Part shown: piece by piece, positions 1 to 11,607 of the stretch | How positions within the stretch are numbered: position 1 is the first letter of the stretch | How the letters are laid out: every line of letters starts with the position of its first letter | Notes under the pieces: generated by a model | What the model was told of the DNA's origin: nothing | The model's database searches: none | The model's input: only the letters and a program-made list of their open reading frames with translations | Program-made: the position numbers and the translations under genes | Assembly: GCA_946699065.1 (NCBI GenBank) | Contig: CAMPDV010001324.1 | Span: 53,842-117,841 of the forward strand | Origin: Loxodes magnus | Lineage: Eukaryota > Ciliophora > Karyorelictea > Loxodida > Loxodidae | DNA: 64,000 nucleotides | Direction of reading: 5' to 3'

Positions 1-1497
1 TAGATATTAGGTTGAGTTATTCTAATAGATGTTTATTTAGCTGCCAAAGTTTTGAATTAGCAAAATTTTTTAATTTATTTAATTTTTAATTTTCCTTCTA
101 AATTACAAGTAGATAGTTCTTACTATCCTTATAATTATTTATTACGACTTAAATGATATGATATGAACTAGTAATTTAAAAAGACTTAGTTAATTAAAAA
201 TAAACAAAAAAGAAAAAGTTTTAAGTTTTTATGATTTTAATAATTTATTCATGCAAAGAAAACTTATTATAACTAAAAAATACCAGATATTTATAGCTTA
301 TTTTATCTTAACTTAAAAGATTTTAAGAAATCTAGGAATTTATAAATGATCTTAGTTTTCTTATTATGTTCACTTGCAATAAAACCTTAGCTCTAAATAA
401 TAATTTAAGTTTTATATCAACATATTCAGTCTCTTCATTATCTAGGTTTTATTTGGTGAAGTGTTATAAATATCTTCAATCAATAAAAAATTAGAAACAA
501 CCTAGCTATCTAAATTTAGAAGATTTTAACTTTGTAATTTAATATTTTTTATAAATATCTATTGATAAAAATTAATTAATATCTTGCTTTTATAAAAAGC
601 AGAAGTTGCATGTTTTTTGTTTCAATTTTTTAATAAATTGTTGAGTTATAAACTTCGCTTCATTAACTTATATACAATTTTATTTTGTATAAATTTAAAA
701 TTTATTAGAGCTATTACTTAAATAATAGATCTGTTTAGTTAGTAAACTAAATTAAATTATTATTTTATAAATAAAAGATATTTAATTATATAACCATATG
801 ATTCCTTTATTTTGTCAGCTGATTTTAAAAGAGTCAAGTAATAGATTTTTACTATCTTTCTATTTAAAAAAATCAGAAAGCTTTTAATTTAAAATTCATC
901 AAAGCTTTAAATCACTTTATTCTTTTATCTAAAATTAATATTTTCTTCTAATCTAAAAAAGCAAAATAAAGTTATTAATCATTTGAGCAAAAAACTTGAT
1001 TTATGTTTAGAAAGAAGCTTTTAGACTGATTAAGGATAAAATAAATTAAAGTTTATATTTTTTCTTCTGTTTTAAAATATTTAATTTTATTTCCACCCTC
1101 GCTCTATAACTTTAAGATGAATTAACTTGGCATATTTACCAAATTACAGAAATAATTACTAAACGGATTTATAGTAATTTTATTTTCCAAGCACCTTGTC
1201 ATACTGAATAAAAGATACTTCTAAAGTATAAAAGAAAATGATAAAACTGAAATTAATTAATTTTAAATTAGCAACTTTTATAAGATTTGAAATCAAAAAG
1301 TTCTTAACTTAATTATAAAATTCAGCTTTAATAATTAAGGTTTAAATAAAATTATTTTAAAGGTATAATATTAGTTATAATTTTGTTAGTGTGTAAAGTG
1401 AAATCTAGGAGATTAATATTCAGCTTGGTTAAATAATAATTTCTAATTTTAGATAGATTTAATTAATATTTAAGTTATTTCACTTTTATAAAGTAAA
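1..1497. other. AT-rich DNA, no gene recognised
   Basis: No motif, RNA gene or convincingly biased reading frame was seen on either strand. Because TAA, TAG and TGA all appear to be sense here, open frames by themselves mean nothing. Confidence 0.5.
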
Positions 1498-1568
1498 GCC
1501 CGGCTAGCTCAGTCGGTAGTTTCAGACTCTTAATCTGGTGGTCATGGGTTCGAGCCCCACGTTGGGCG
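1498..1568 (+). tRNA. tRNA-Lys(CTT)-like, damaged D arm
   Basis: The acceptor stem GCCCGGC pairs with GTTGGGC, two pairs being G-U. The anticodon stem-loop is CAGA-CTCTTAA-TCTG, so the anticodon is CTT (Lys, AAG). The T arm is the normal GGGTTCGAGCCCC type and a TTTT Pol III stop follows at about 1570. The 3' half of the D stem, which should pair with GCTC, is missing: about two bases are deleted after GGTAG. The gene is 71 nt instead of the usual 73. It may be a pseudogene or a tolerated variant; an indel error is also possible. Confidence 0.75.
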
Positions 1569-1606
1569 CTTTTAATTTTATATAATTGGAGGAATAACAA
1601 AATAGT

Positions 1607-1677
1607 TCCGCATCCAGAGCTTGAACCCGGGTCTTTCGGGTGAGAGCCTAATATCCTAACCACTAGACTAATGCGGA
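1607..1677 (-). tRNA. tRNA-Glu(CTC)
   Basis: Read on the minus strand, the acceptor stem TCCGCAT pairs perfectly with ATGCGGA. The D region GTCTAGTGGTTAGGAT matches the eukaryotic tRNA-Glu A box. The anticodon loop is CTCTCAC (anticodon CTC, reads GAG). The T loop TTCAAGC is closed by a weak stem with G-U pairs. A T run follows 3' (plus-strand AAAA near 1599-1602). It lies tail to tail with the Lys-like tRNA, 38 bp apart. It looks intact apart from one mismatch in the anticodon stem. Confidence 0.88.
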
Positions 1678-2017
1678 CTTAATTTATTAGAAATGAAAAT
1701 AATTTAAACATGCTAATAATAAAGAAAAATACTTTATCTAATTTTAATTATTTAGATTAACTAAATCTTAAAAGTTTTAAACAATTAGAACAAAATATAC
1801 CTATCACAATTTGAGACTGATAGATTACTAATTTTACTCCTTTTGTTTTATTTTTGAATAATTATTTGAAAAAAGTAGAGTCTATTTTATCTAAAATTAT
1901 TTAGGAATTACAACCTCTTAGTTTTTATTAAAAGGATTTAATAATTTGAATAAAGTTTATACAAACATAAAGCTATATTTAATAATAATAGTAATAATAT
2001 ACTTAAAGTTAGTAGAG
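1678..2017. other. AT-rich spacer, nothing recognised
   Basis: No coding bias, RNA fold or repeat was noticed between the tRNA pair and the ORF1-like gene. Confidence 0.5.
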
Positions 2018-2019
2018 TT

Positions 2020-2812
2020 TTGCATTCTCTGGAATTGCAACCAGTTCCTGCGGACAGTTTTTTTAACGTGGGTGTGATCCACGACCTTTTTATTAAGTGG
2101 AAGGTTACCACTGTAACCGTTCAAGTGGTGTTGCAAAAAGCTTTTATCTGTAGATCCCTGTTGGAGTTATTCATAGTTTATTGAGTTTTCTCCATGTTCT
2201 TTTCTGCTCTTATTCGTTTATTTTCTTTCATTATCAACAGTTTTTTAAAATATGTTGATTTGATTTGCAACATCAACAAAGTTTGTATTATTGTCTTTAT
2301 TTCGTTCTTTTTTATGATAATTTATTTTCTATATTTTCTAGTCTTTTAATGAAACTTGTAGCAATCATTTCTTTTTCTGGATTCAATTCTGATTTTAATT
2401 CTATTGGTATTTTTTCTATTTCCATTTTCGTGTCATATTTAAAGTTTTATTGTGACTAAGTTCAGAGTTGTTCTTCCGTTATCAAATTGCTTTGAATGAG
2501 CTGTCTTCTGGGTATTAATAATTCGTTGTTTTAATCCTCTATGCTATTCATTAATTCCCTTATTTTTTCTCCTTAGTTATAAGCTATTTCTTCATACTTT
2601 GAAATTAATTTTTACATTTGATCTAGTTAAATTTAAAGTTTTTGATCAGATTCGTTCTTAGGTTATCTTATCTCTATAGATCCTACCATCACTTTACCTT
2701 CTGATGACGAACTTGACTCCTCTCGTTGCTATTGTTTTTTCTAAATTTCTTTTGCCGCTTTTCTCTTTAGGTTTTTAAGTTAATTCTTTGAGAGTCGAAG
2801 AGATTAATCCAT
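2020..2812 (-). CDS. LINE ORF1-like protein with CCHC zinc knuckle, copy i
   Basis: The start is the ATG at 2812, preceded by an A run. In order the protein has a basic Lys/Arg/Gln-rich head, a Ser run followed by EGKVMVGS, a coiled-coil stretch (about codons 60-110), a zinc knuckle CWCCKSNQHILKNC (C-x2-C-x4-H-x4-C, about 2233-2278), then QKRTWRKLNKLWIT and a block GNLPLNKKVVD-x2-H-x-KK-x-VR near 2045-2110. All three blocks recur in the copy at 31.5-32.3 kb. A basic head, coiled coil and CCHC knuckle fit the RNA-binding ORF1 of non-LTR retrotransposons. The knuckle Trp is TGA. The last block lies +1 relative to the knuckle frame, as it does in the other copy. It starts only 14 bp beyond the 3' end of LINE A. 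Confidence 0.72.
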
Positions 2813-2825
2813 TTTTTTTCCTTTA

Positions 2826-5800
2826 TATATAATAATATTAAATAATACCATTTATAAATCATTTAATTGCTTAATATCTTAATAAGCTAAGTCTCATAAC
2901 TTTAACCATCTAATTCATTATTAATAACTCATATTCTAAATCAATAAAACTAACCTTATAATTATCAATTCCCTAATTATTAGATACTAAAACACTTCAT
3001 TTTTACCACCATCTTGAGGCTTATTCCCATTTAAAATAGACTTTTCATTTAATTAACTTTAAGAACAAATATTTAAAACTACTTGAACAAATATTGCTAA
3101 GAAAACCTATTTTAACTACTAAAATATTAGCAAAGCTGATTAAATAAAGTTACCATGCTAGTAAGATTTACTTTCTTAATCAGATAAATTAACTTAAGTT
3201 ATTTATTAGCTAATTAAATGCTACCTAAGAAATAGTAAACTTCTTAAGAACAACAAATCACTTTAATAAAAATGTTAATCAAATTAAGTTACTGATATAA
3301 ATCAGATACTTCATTTTTATTATCTTCAAAAAGTTCAAACATCGTTCTTTCCATCTTCCAACTTTTCCTGTTGTTTCTTGAGCTTTCTTATTGTTCTTCT
3401 TTAGGCTCCAATCAATTATCTGTGTTTTGCTCTACAATTTCAATTCTTTTTTTCGTAGATTCTTATGAAAAATTTTTATCTGAAGATCTGCATCCATTTA
3501 CTTATGAGAAGTGAACTGCAAGTTTATATAGAGTTAATCGTAAGTTACTAGTTTTTCCAAGTTTTTTCCAGGAAATTTATCAGAGATATTTCTAACTATG
3601 TCCTAATAGTAGATACATTCCAAGATATGTCTAAACGTGTCTTTTCCTCCACATTTACAAAGGTAATTTTTTACAGGATAATGACCCATATGTAAGTCAT
3701 ATTGAAAACTGTAAGAATTAGTTCGTAATTTAAAGATTGAGATGATTTCTTTTTTATATTCTTTGTTTAGTTTAGTGTAATTTATTTCAGGAAATTTCAA
3801 AAGTCCTCCAAGTTGCTCTCTAAATATCTGTGCAGGTGGCATGTCTCTATATCTTATAGTTGCTTCTTAATAGAATTTGTTTCTTATTTTTTCTTCAATA
3901 AGATTCTCAAAAGAAAGTTAATTAGAAATCATGGTTTGGTCGTCATTGCTAATTCCGTAATACTAAAACATCCTTTTAACTTACTAAAAGTACAAAGATT
4001 TTTAGTTTCAATTGTATTCAAAGAGTCTTCCTATATCGGATTCCGGATAAATCCTAGTTTCTTTCCGTATTTTAAAGTAGAAACGGAAAAAGCGACTAAC
4101 CATAATATGCTCAAAAGAGAGTCAGTTAAAGTCTATGTAACAGGACTCATTAAAGACAGAGATAGGCGACTGTAAAGTCTTCCTCGCAATTATAACATAT
4201 TTTTATTTATCTTCTCTTTCATAGACTATGAGCCCCTCATTATAGTTCAAAGAACAAATTCTCCAACGTATTCAGCCTTAAGCAACGTAAACATGCGACA
4301 AAGCATTTTAAAGTGTCAGGGAGTAACATTCTTGTATCGACTGAGAGTATAAATGCATTTCTTTACCGATTCTAAATATGTTTAAATTCTCTATTTACAG
4401 TAATTGATCAAAAGACCATTTTCTTGTATTATGACTCCAAGAAATGTAACTTGATTCTTCTATTTGATATGTTAATCTTCCAGTTTCAAGTTTAATTCTA
4501 TTTTTTTAGCTCTTCTTTTTTTAACAAATTGTATTGCTTCAGTTTTATTAGTGTTTATTTACAGAAAAATTAACTGAAAAACTCTATTGCATTAATCTAT
4601 AAGTTATTACATCCTTTAAGCAGAACAAGAAAGGAGTATAAGGTCATCTGCCCACTCTGCATACAAAGTTCATATTGTGCAGATTGATACCTAGATGTGT
4701 ATTTCTTTACTATAAATGTCTGAATATTATATCATAATATAAGAGGAGGAGTACAGGACAATGTGAACTCCCTTGCATAACTTCATTGTTGTAATGAAGT
4801 CATCGAGTTGTTTACCCATCGATTAGAAAAGAGGGATTCAGGTTACTGTAGAAAGACTCTAGTGCTAGTATCAATCCCAGAGAAAGTTTTATTCTCTAAG
4901 ATGCTGAAAAAATGTTCTTCTTCAATACTATCAAACATCTTCTCAACATAAATAAGATTAGATGCCTCCTTGTTTAGCAGATCTATATAAATAATACACT
5001 ATGATCTTACTGAATCCTATTCTAATCCAATAAAAGGAAATCTAGCATCTAAAAGATTTCTTTTATCTAATAGATAAAACAGACTACTAAGAATAAGACT
5101 GGAATAAGTTATCTTTTTTGTAAGAAACTAAATAGACATCAATTAGTATGCTTATGGTTAATGGCTCTAAACATGAATTGGATAATTTAAGAGAAATAAA
5201 AATGTAAGGATTTGCAGATAAATTATAATAGATAGAAAACCTTCTTAAATCTGCTGTTCCTTCTCGTAATGTATAGACATAAATACCAAAGTTAAGTAGA
5301 ATACTATCTATAGCTCTAATAATTCTTTAGCCTCATTTTTAAATCTAGCGATGATAAGAGATAAAACTTGAAAATATTGAATAGAAGGCGCAAATTATAC
5401 TAAGAAAGACTTTCTGATAAGATTCCTATTGCCACTTTTATATCCTAATATAGAAAAAAAGATTGAGTAAAAGTACAAGAGTGGTCTATAGTGTTAACTT
5501 CTATGCTATTGAAATAAATATTTGTTGTCCATACTTAGAAAATAAAAAGGAAGGAGAAGAACTTAAGGAGAGAATCTTTAAATCGTTAAAGAAATCACCA
5601 GATGGGTAGTATAAAATAAAAAAATTCCTGTTATCATTAAAATTACTCCAAATTATTGAAACTCTGAGATCATCATAAATTCCGCTAAAGAAGGGGGAGC
5701 TTAAGTAGTTACTTTAACTTTCAATTCCAGCATTATAAGATCATTTACCCTCAAGAAAAAATTTTTGAGGATAGCTGAAAAATGTCTTTTTACTAGTGGC

Positions 5801-5960
5801 AGAGTATCATTAAAAATGTTGAGATATTTGGCCTTAAGAAAATGTTCTAATGTAGCAAAATATATTTCTGATATTTATATTTTTGTAAATGGAGGAATAG
5901 TCACTGTAGATAATTCTGTTAAATTCATAAATTATGGAGCAAAAACATTATAGCTTTGTT
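2826..5960 (-). mobile_element. LINE A (non-LTR retrotransposon), copy 1, dead
   Basis: The minus strand encodes a LINE reverse transcriptase. In order: a fingers region with DSVRSQCIIYIDLL (about 5000-5040), motif A YVEKMFDSIEEEHF (about 4930), VMQGSSHCPVLLLLYYD (about 4750-4800), the WADDL active-site box (4640-4660), VTFLGVIIQENG (about 4430), and a C-terminal tail with CKCGGKDTFRHILEC (about 3612-3660) ending at TGA 3279-3281. It is broken: the first catalytic Asp of motif A is Tyr (TAT), two bases are missing just before WADD relative to copy 2, and one A is missing from a run near 3895. No endonuclease was found upstream, so the 5' end is probably truncated. About 450 bp of 3' UTR follow. 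Confidence 0.85.
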
Positions 5961-6739
5961 CTTTTGCTTAAAATTAGGATTTTTAAACAGTGCTCTATTG
6001 ACCTTAAAACAAGTCTGTGAGTATATATTTATATTTTGAATTACAAACATCTTGTTGAGAAGGAAAGGTTAAAAATGATAAGAATTTCTATTTATGCAAT
6101 ATAAAAGAGAATAAAACAATAAACTTAATAAAAGAAGTAAGTGTTTATCTATAACAGATAGTAAAACTAGTATTAAGATTATTAATTAAACTTTAGTTTG
6201 ACTCTTCAAATAATAAGAAAAAGAAGAGAAATAAGTAAAGTAATTTAAATTTTTAAGAAGTATAGTAGAAATAAAAGCTAGTTATGAAATATTACTTAGC
6301 AAAAAAATCGAAGAGCAACGAAATAATAATAGTTTTGGAGTATAAAATGTGATATAATCTCAAATAAGAAGTTATTAGGATATTTAAAATAAACTCAAAG
6401 GAAATTAGGAGAGATTGAAGATTTAAGAAGCTATATGAATGAAGACTCAAATAAAGAAATGAAATAAAATTTCTTTCAAATGAGATTAATGGATTCTTTA
6501 GTAAAAAATGACTAAATAAGTTTTGCTATAAGATAATAGATTTAGTAAGAAAATGAAAAAAGGAAGAACAGAGCATATATAGGTAAATAGGAGTATCAAA
6601 TTAACTAGTGAATAAACAAAGAATAATTCAAATATAAATGATCATATAAGCAAAGGCACTTACTCTAGGTTTTAAATGTAACTTAATGAGTATAATAGCT
6701 TTATAAAAACCTAAAATAAACAGTATTTCAAGGACAGTT
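5961..6739. other. AT-rich part of block A, no gene recognised
   Basis: Lies between LINE A and the next plus-strand coding region and is conserved in copy 2 (about 58191-58970). Lys/Glu/Gln-rich frames exist, but none carries a motif I can name. Confidence 0.4.
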
Positions 6740-7849
6740 TTGAAAAGTTTCTTTCCTTCTTGAAGTTGGACTAAGAAACTCTTGTATTTTATAATGGTAG
6801 ATAGTAAATAAAACCTACTCAGGTTCTGCTTATAAATGCAAGTGAGTCAATTCTAAATGAGGATAATAGCTCATCAGTGATAGAGTAAATGATTTTAGAA
6901 AAGATTTTGGAGCTAAACTCTGTAGTCTCTTCCTCAATAATAGCAAATAACTCAAAGAAGATATTTTCTAATGAGTTCTTAGACGACCACGATAAATTCC
7001 AATCTCAAAGAATTGTAGATAAATAGGAATCCCATAGTCTTAAAAAGAAGCTTAATCCTTATCTACTGAGCTATCTAGAATCTTTTAAAGGATAATATAT
7101 TTAAATTTGGGAAGAATAGAGAGCTTAAAACAGTTTAGTAAAAAAATTAATAAAGAATCAGAGGTTGCTGGTGATAACGAGAAACAGAAGAGTGAATAGG
7201 AGTAGAATAAAGAATAGCCAAGCCAACTAAAATTATAAAGCTTTTAAATGAAAGTAACGCTTCATAGATCTGTAGCATTGACTAATTAAACTCATTTACC
7301 AATTATATACGAGGCAGAGGATAACGAGGTATTTTACAGTGCTAGGAAGGTGAAGATAGAGCAAAAGAATTAAGTAGAAGAAAATTTGATCAAAGCTAGA
7401 AATTTAAATTTGGAAAGCTAAAGATTAAAAGAAAATTTTCTAGCCAATTAGCATGATAAAAGAAGTTAACAGCATTCTATATGAAAGCTTTCTATCTCCA
7501 TATGTACTTGAGGAGATAAACAGTGAGGAGAATATGATTTAAAAGTCAAAAAGTTAGTATACTGAGAGCGGAGTAATATAAAGCTAATTTTAAGTAATTC
7601 AGTCTTAGAAAGGTTGGAACTAGCATATAAGGAAAAAAAATTTACTTTAGAATATCAATTAGGAAAATAGAAACTTAGTAGAGAGTAACTTAATATTAGT
7701 AGAGAGGTTATAATACTTAGAACAAGCTGAAGAACCAAAATGAATATCCTAGACTTACTTAACACAAATGGAATTCTATTTAATAAGAAAAATAAGAAGC
7801 AGACATAAGATATTAAATCTTCTTTTAGAACCCAAAGGAAAAGATCAGT
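6740..7849 (+). CDS. Unrecognised Gln/Lys-rich coding region, block A copy 1
   Basis: Protein-like composition continues on the plus strand, for example VIEQMILEKILELNSVVSSS followed by LKKKLNPYLLSYLESF, and later MIKEVNSILYESFLSPYVLE. Many TAA/TAG codons are read as Gln. The frame shifts at least once around 7250-7450. I do not recognise the product. Copy 2 (58.97-60.07 kb) shows matching but differently interrupted frames, including an extra C near 59206. It could be one exon set with the following ORF or a gene carried by an unidentified mobile element. Confidence 0.4.
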
Positions 7850-8420
7850 ATGGATAGAAGTGAGCTAATCAACAAATTCTTCTATAACATCGAATTTTCA
7901 GATTATCAGATAGATTTTATGAAGAACAACAGTCACCATAAGAATTCTCACAAGATAAACGATAAAAACCTGAAGTACTTAGTCTATTATCAGAAGCATT
8001 TGTATAAGATCAATCAGTAAAAAATTTCGATAGTAACACTGTATGAATTGGATATTATACTGTATTTATAAGGAGCTTACGAGGGCAGTGAACAAAGCTA
8101 GAAGAACATTTACGACTACGCAGTAAGAATGTTAGAGTATACAAAAATATTCAAATATAAAGGAATGCTTCTGCTATGGTCCATGTGCTGATATTTTTAG
8201 CAAGTTATGTTAATTTATTATTTACACATCTTAAATAAAAATAAGATACAGCATTTTTAAAATTGGTGCTAGCATATTAAAGTCTACTAATTAGTCTCTT
8301 TAATTCTAAGCATAATTAAGTAGTCAAATATAGCTTAAATTAATAAATTGAAGTTTAAAGTCTAATTAAATAAGAAGATAGTAGTACTAATAATTAATTA
8401 TTAAGATATACAGTTTAAGT
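7850..8420 (+). CDS. Unrecognised ORF, possibly membrane-associated, block A copy 1
   Basis: The ATG at 7850 opens a frame beginning MDRSELINKFFYNIEFSDYQ and continuing with KISIVTLYELDIILYLQGAY and a hydrophobic stretch GMLLLWSMCWYFQQVMLIYY (one TGA Trp, the others TGG) for roughly 180 codons. Amino-acid usage is convincingly protein-like, and copy 2 (from 60079) keeps most of it, with an AAAAAA run near 60195 adding a frame break. No family recognised. The 3' limit is uncertain because the opposite strand becomes coding (TRIM-like gene) from about 8640. Confidence 0.5.
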
Positions 8421-8639
8421 AATTAAGTACCTTTGTCTATTAGTCTATTTATATTTTAATATCTCTATAAGATTTAATGCTAAGAAGCTAAGGATATGTT
8501 TAAATAGATCATATCATTTAACTATAAAATCAATTAAAATAAGTATAAATCTAAATGCCTGAGTAAACCAAGTCTCTTCTAGTGTTGCTGCTTAAGAGAG
8601 TAGCTTTTAGAATTACTTTCTCAATCATATACCAAAATA

Positions 8640-8947
8640 GGGCTAAAGGACAACTTTTAGATGTTTTTCTTTCTGATTAATGATTTCAATTTTTTTCCTT
8701 TCCAAGATATTTTCAGCATAACTTTGTATTTTTTTGATTTTACTATGCTAATATAAATGAGAGAGTGACTTCATATTCTACTTGGAGTACTGTCAAGATT
8801 TAAGGCTAATCAGAAATATTTTTCATAGAAGTTGTAGACAGTTTTTATGCATTTCTTACAGAGAATACGTTCTCAATCTAATTTCCTTGGTCATCTCAGT
8901 TCTTAGTTGAAATCTTCTTCACATGTTTCACAATTAGTTGCTGACAT
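8640..8947 (-). pseudogene. TRIM-like gene, internally deleted copy (A1)
   Basis: The minus-strand ATG at 8947 gives MSATNCEACEEDFNQELRW and then ILCKKCIKTVYN, a RING-like C-x2-C start whose central Cys-Gly-His has become Trp-Glu-Arg (TGA GAA CGT). After TVYNFY the sequence jumps directly to EKYFWLALNLDSTPSRI, which in copy 2 lies about 850 bp further on, beyond a B-box and coiled coil. The jump keeps the reading frame. The C-terminal part then runs toward 8640 with a probable frame change at an A7 run near 8690. See the fuller copy at 60800-62021. This version has lost its B-box and most of its coiled coil. Confidence 0.65.
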
Positions 8948-9094
8948 TTTATTTTTTGAATGAGTATGTTACTTAATATTTGATTGTATAGATATCACTT
9001 AAGAAAGTAACTAAATTAAATTAGCTTTGCATTAATTATATTAGATTACTTATTAAATAATAGTTATTACCTACTTTTAAAATTATTACATTAA
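8948..9094. promoter_or_regulatory. Shared divergent intergenic spacer (one of four copies)
   Basis: About 150 bp lie between the TRIM-like ATG (minus) and the ATG of the rightward gene at 9095. The same head-to-head arrangement recurs at 17141-17299, 46584-46742 and 62022-62169, with strongly conserved sequence including GATATCACTTAAGAAAGTAAC. A bidirectional promoter is the natural inference. No individual promoter element can be proved from sequence alone. Confidence 0.4.
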
Positions 9095-10960
9095 ATGGAA
9101 GATTTTACCCACTGAATCTAAGTCATTATATAACTTTTAAGAGGAATTAGAGAAAATCATTTCTAAGCTATACTGTTAACTAGAACTAAATCATCCAAAA
9201 AATTAGTTTATTAACTAATTTTCCAACCTTGTCACTTCTAAAACGAAGGAGAAATATCTAGGAAAATAAAGAAAAGTAAGAAAATAATAGGACTTTCAAA
9301 GGAAGTAGTTCAACTATAGGTTAATCTATTAACTAATGGAAAATTTGGAATTACTAGAGAGGAAATTATGAGAATACTAAACCTAAATTCTAATATCTAG
9401 CTTTTAATCAGAGTAAAGACTGAAATTTTTAATTATTAAAAGTCTTAAAAAAAGAAGACTGTATTCAGATAAATTTTTATATGCCATATCATTATAAAAA
9501 CTATCAACAATATTTTAGAGAGATATATTGGAGTCAGCTAAATAAAAATATAATAATATTATTGCTAAATTAAAAGTTTTGAGGACTGAAAGAATATGAA
9601 GATGAGAAAATTCTAAACTTATACAGCTGATTTCAGTTCCTTAAAATAATTAGTCTAAAATATAGGAATACAAGAAATAATTAAAGTATAATATTAAGCT
9701 AAAATGAGGAAATACTTACCTAACAAAGTAATGCAAAAATTAAAGGAAACGGAAAATAAATTAGGTGTGATATTAGATAAGATAGGTAAAATTATTCAAT
9801 TAAATGCTTTAAAGAAAGAAGCAACTTGATAATAATACATCTAGTTGCTAATTCAGCAAATAAATAACTAACTTATAAGCAATAAGTTTAATTCAATATT
9901 AAGTCAAATCAGCTTTTAACATTAAATACATCACAGAAAAAATCAATCATATAGGCAACAATTTAGTATAATGCCACAAAACCAAGAAGATTAGGTTAAA
10001 TATACTTTATGGAGAGAAGCATGAAAAAAACCTAAACATTTAAAAGAAAAGTCCATATGTAATATGCAAATATGATTACAGGAAATCTATTTGAAGATAG
10101 GAAATGCTAAAACCTAAAATATGAGAAGAGGAAAAATAAAATATCTTGTATATACGTAAAGTTTTTAGAGCGTTTCAACTTTGTATTGTTTTAAAAAACT
10201 TAAGTCTCTGATGTAAATGTCAATAAGCATTTCAATTAAAATGACAGTTTAGAGAATTTATTCCTTGTGTGTAAAGCTAATGTGATTGAAACTAAATACT
10301 TTAAGTAAAGTTTAACTAAGTTTACGGAGATCTCATATAAGAATCTAACCGAAGTTAAAAGGCTAATAGAAATTAGAAGTTATAATTTGATAGTAAGTAA
10401 AGAGAAAGATTGATAAAGCATGTGACCAAATAACAGACAGAGATTTAGAAGTAAATGAATAATAAATAGAAGCTATAAAAGCAAGTTAAGCATTATTTCT
10501 TGGGATATTATAAAAAGTAGAAAATAACAAATATGTTGTGAGACACATTGTAATCTTGCCAAGATATGAAGTAAATAGAAAAGTAAGAAATAAAATTTTA
10601 AGAGAATAGTCACAAGATTAATAAAAATTCTCTGAAAATAAAATATTTATAGATTATGGAAATGACTTTAGGCGAGAGTGATGTTAGTGATAGCTCTCAA
10701 CTAATTATTATATATTCTTTAATACAATTTAGTATAACTAACTTAAAGTAGAGATATTAAGCTCTTAGATTAGTAGAATAACTATCTAACTCAACTTGAA
10801 AAAGAGATTAGATCTTAGTATTTTAATAGTAGACTAACACAGATTAAGCATTCTAAGAAGTAACTATCAAAGAATAGAAGTAGATGATAAGTATATAGAA
10901 GATATTAAAGAGCCTTACATTTTTTGCTTTTAGATTATATAGTAAGACAGAATATTACAT
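9095..10960 (+). pseudogene. Unrecognised long gene, block A copy 1 (broken)
   Basis: Start MEDFTHWIQVIIQLLRGIRE at 9095, with one TGA read as Trp. An A6 run near 9200 (A5 in the other three copies of this module) shifts the frame here. Downstream coding segments include KYLGKQRKVRKQQDFQRKQF, RKYLPNKVMQKLKETENKLG, VNKHFNQNDSLENLFLVCKA and, after a +1 step near 10410, IDKACDQITDRDLEVNEQQI and YVVRHIVILPRYEVNRKV. The first 75 codons or so are shared with the small ORFs at 17.3 and 46.7 kb; the rest is specific to block A. Copy 2 (62170 on) is the better version at its 3' end. Function not recognised. The sequence ends against the CATCTTTT array. Confidence 0.55.
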
Positions 10961-10984
10961 TTAATTTTTAATCTCTTTACTTAC

Positions 10985-11607
10985 CTTTTCATCTTTTCAT
11001 CTTTTCATCTTTTCATCTTTTCATCTTTTCATCTTTTCATCTTTTCATCTTTTCATCTTTTCATCTTTTCATCTTTTCATCTTTTCATCTTTTCATCTTT
11101 TCATCTTTTCATCTTTTCATCTTTTCATCTTTTCATCTTTTCATCTTTTCATCTTTTCATCTTTTCATCTTTTCATCTTTTCATCTTTTCATCTTTTCAT
11201 CTTTTCATCTTTTCATCTTTTCATCTTTTCATCTTTTCATCTTTTCATCTTTTCATCTTTTCATCTTTTCATCTTTTCATCTTTTCATCTTTTCATCTTT
11301 TCATCTTTTCATCTTTTCATCTTTTCATCTTTTCATCTTTTCATCTTTTCATCTTTTCATCTTTTCATCTTTTCATCTTTTCATCTTTTCATCTTTTCAT
11401 CTTTTCATCTTTTCATCTTTTCATCTTTTCATCTTTTCATCTTTTCATCTTTTCATCTTTTCATCTTTTCATCTTTTCATCTTTTCATCTTTTCATCTTT
11501 TCATCTTTTCATCTTTTCATCTTTTCATCTTTTCATCTTTTCATCTTTTCATCTTTTCATCTTTTCATCTTTTCATCTTTTCATCTTTTCATCTTTTCAT
11601 CTTTTCA
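10985..11607. repeat. (CATCTTTT)n minisatellite, about 78 units
   Basis: A perfect 8-bp unit runs for about 623 bp with no interruption that I could see, followed by decaying units to about 11660. On the minus strand the unit is ATGAAAAG, which in this code can be translated in every frame (TGA as Trp). The array lies just past the point where block A homology can last be followed, so it may mark or have disrupted that boundary. Confidence 0.97.

Larger units (their letters stand above)
2826..10950. repeat. Segmental duplication block A, copy 1
   Basis: The sequence from 2826 (starting ATATAATAATATTAAATAA) matches 55021 onward in the same orientation, with scattered substitutions and small indels, as far as about 10950, where the partner reaches the window end. 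The block contains LINE A, unrecognised plus-strand coding DNA, a TRIM-like gene and a divergent gene. The one large difference is about 850 bp present only in copy 2 (61056-61905), which removes the middle of the TRIM-like gene in copy 1. The left boundary coincides with the 3' end of LINE A. The flanks at that boundary are unrelated: an ORF1-like gene here, the end of a plus-strand gene at 55020. Confidence 0.9.

Noticed and set aside
1475..1663. Minus-strand open frame across the tRNA pair.
   Set aside because: It lies over two tRNA genes; its translation shows only the usual shadow of tRNA arms.
2018..2138. A 121-nt structured RNA: TTTTGCA/TGCAAAA closing stem and hairpins CTGG/CCAG, CGTGG/CCACG and GGTTAC/GTAACC, with a related sequence at 31495-31590.
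   Set aside because: The conserved positions translate on the minus strand as the same protein block (GN-x-PL-x-KK-x-V...H-x-KK-x-VR) in both copies, so protein coding explains the conservation better than RNA folding.
3813..4175. 120-codon plus-strand open frame, and its match at 56083-56382.
   Set aside because: It is the antisense of the LINE A reverse-transcriptase C-terminal region, which carries recognisable motifs on the minus strand.
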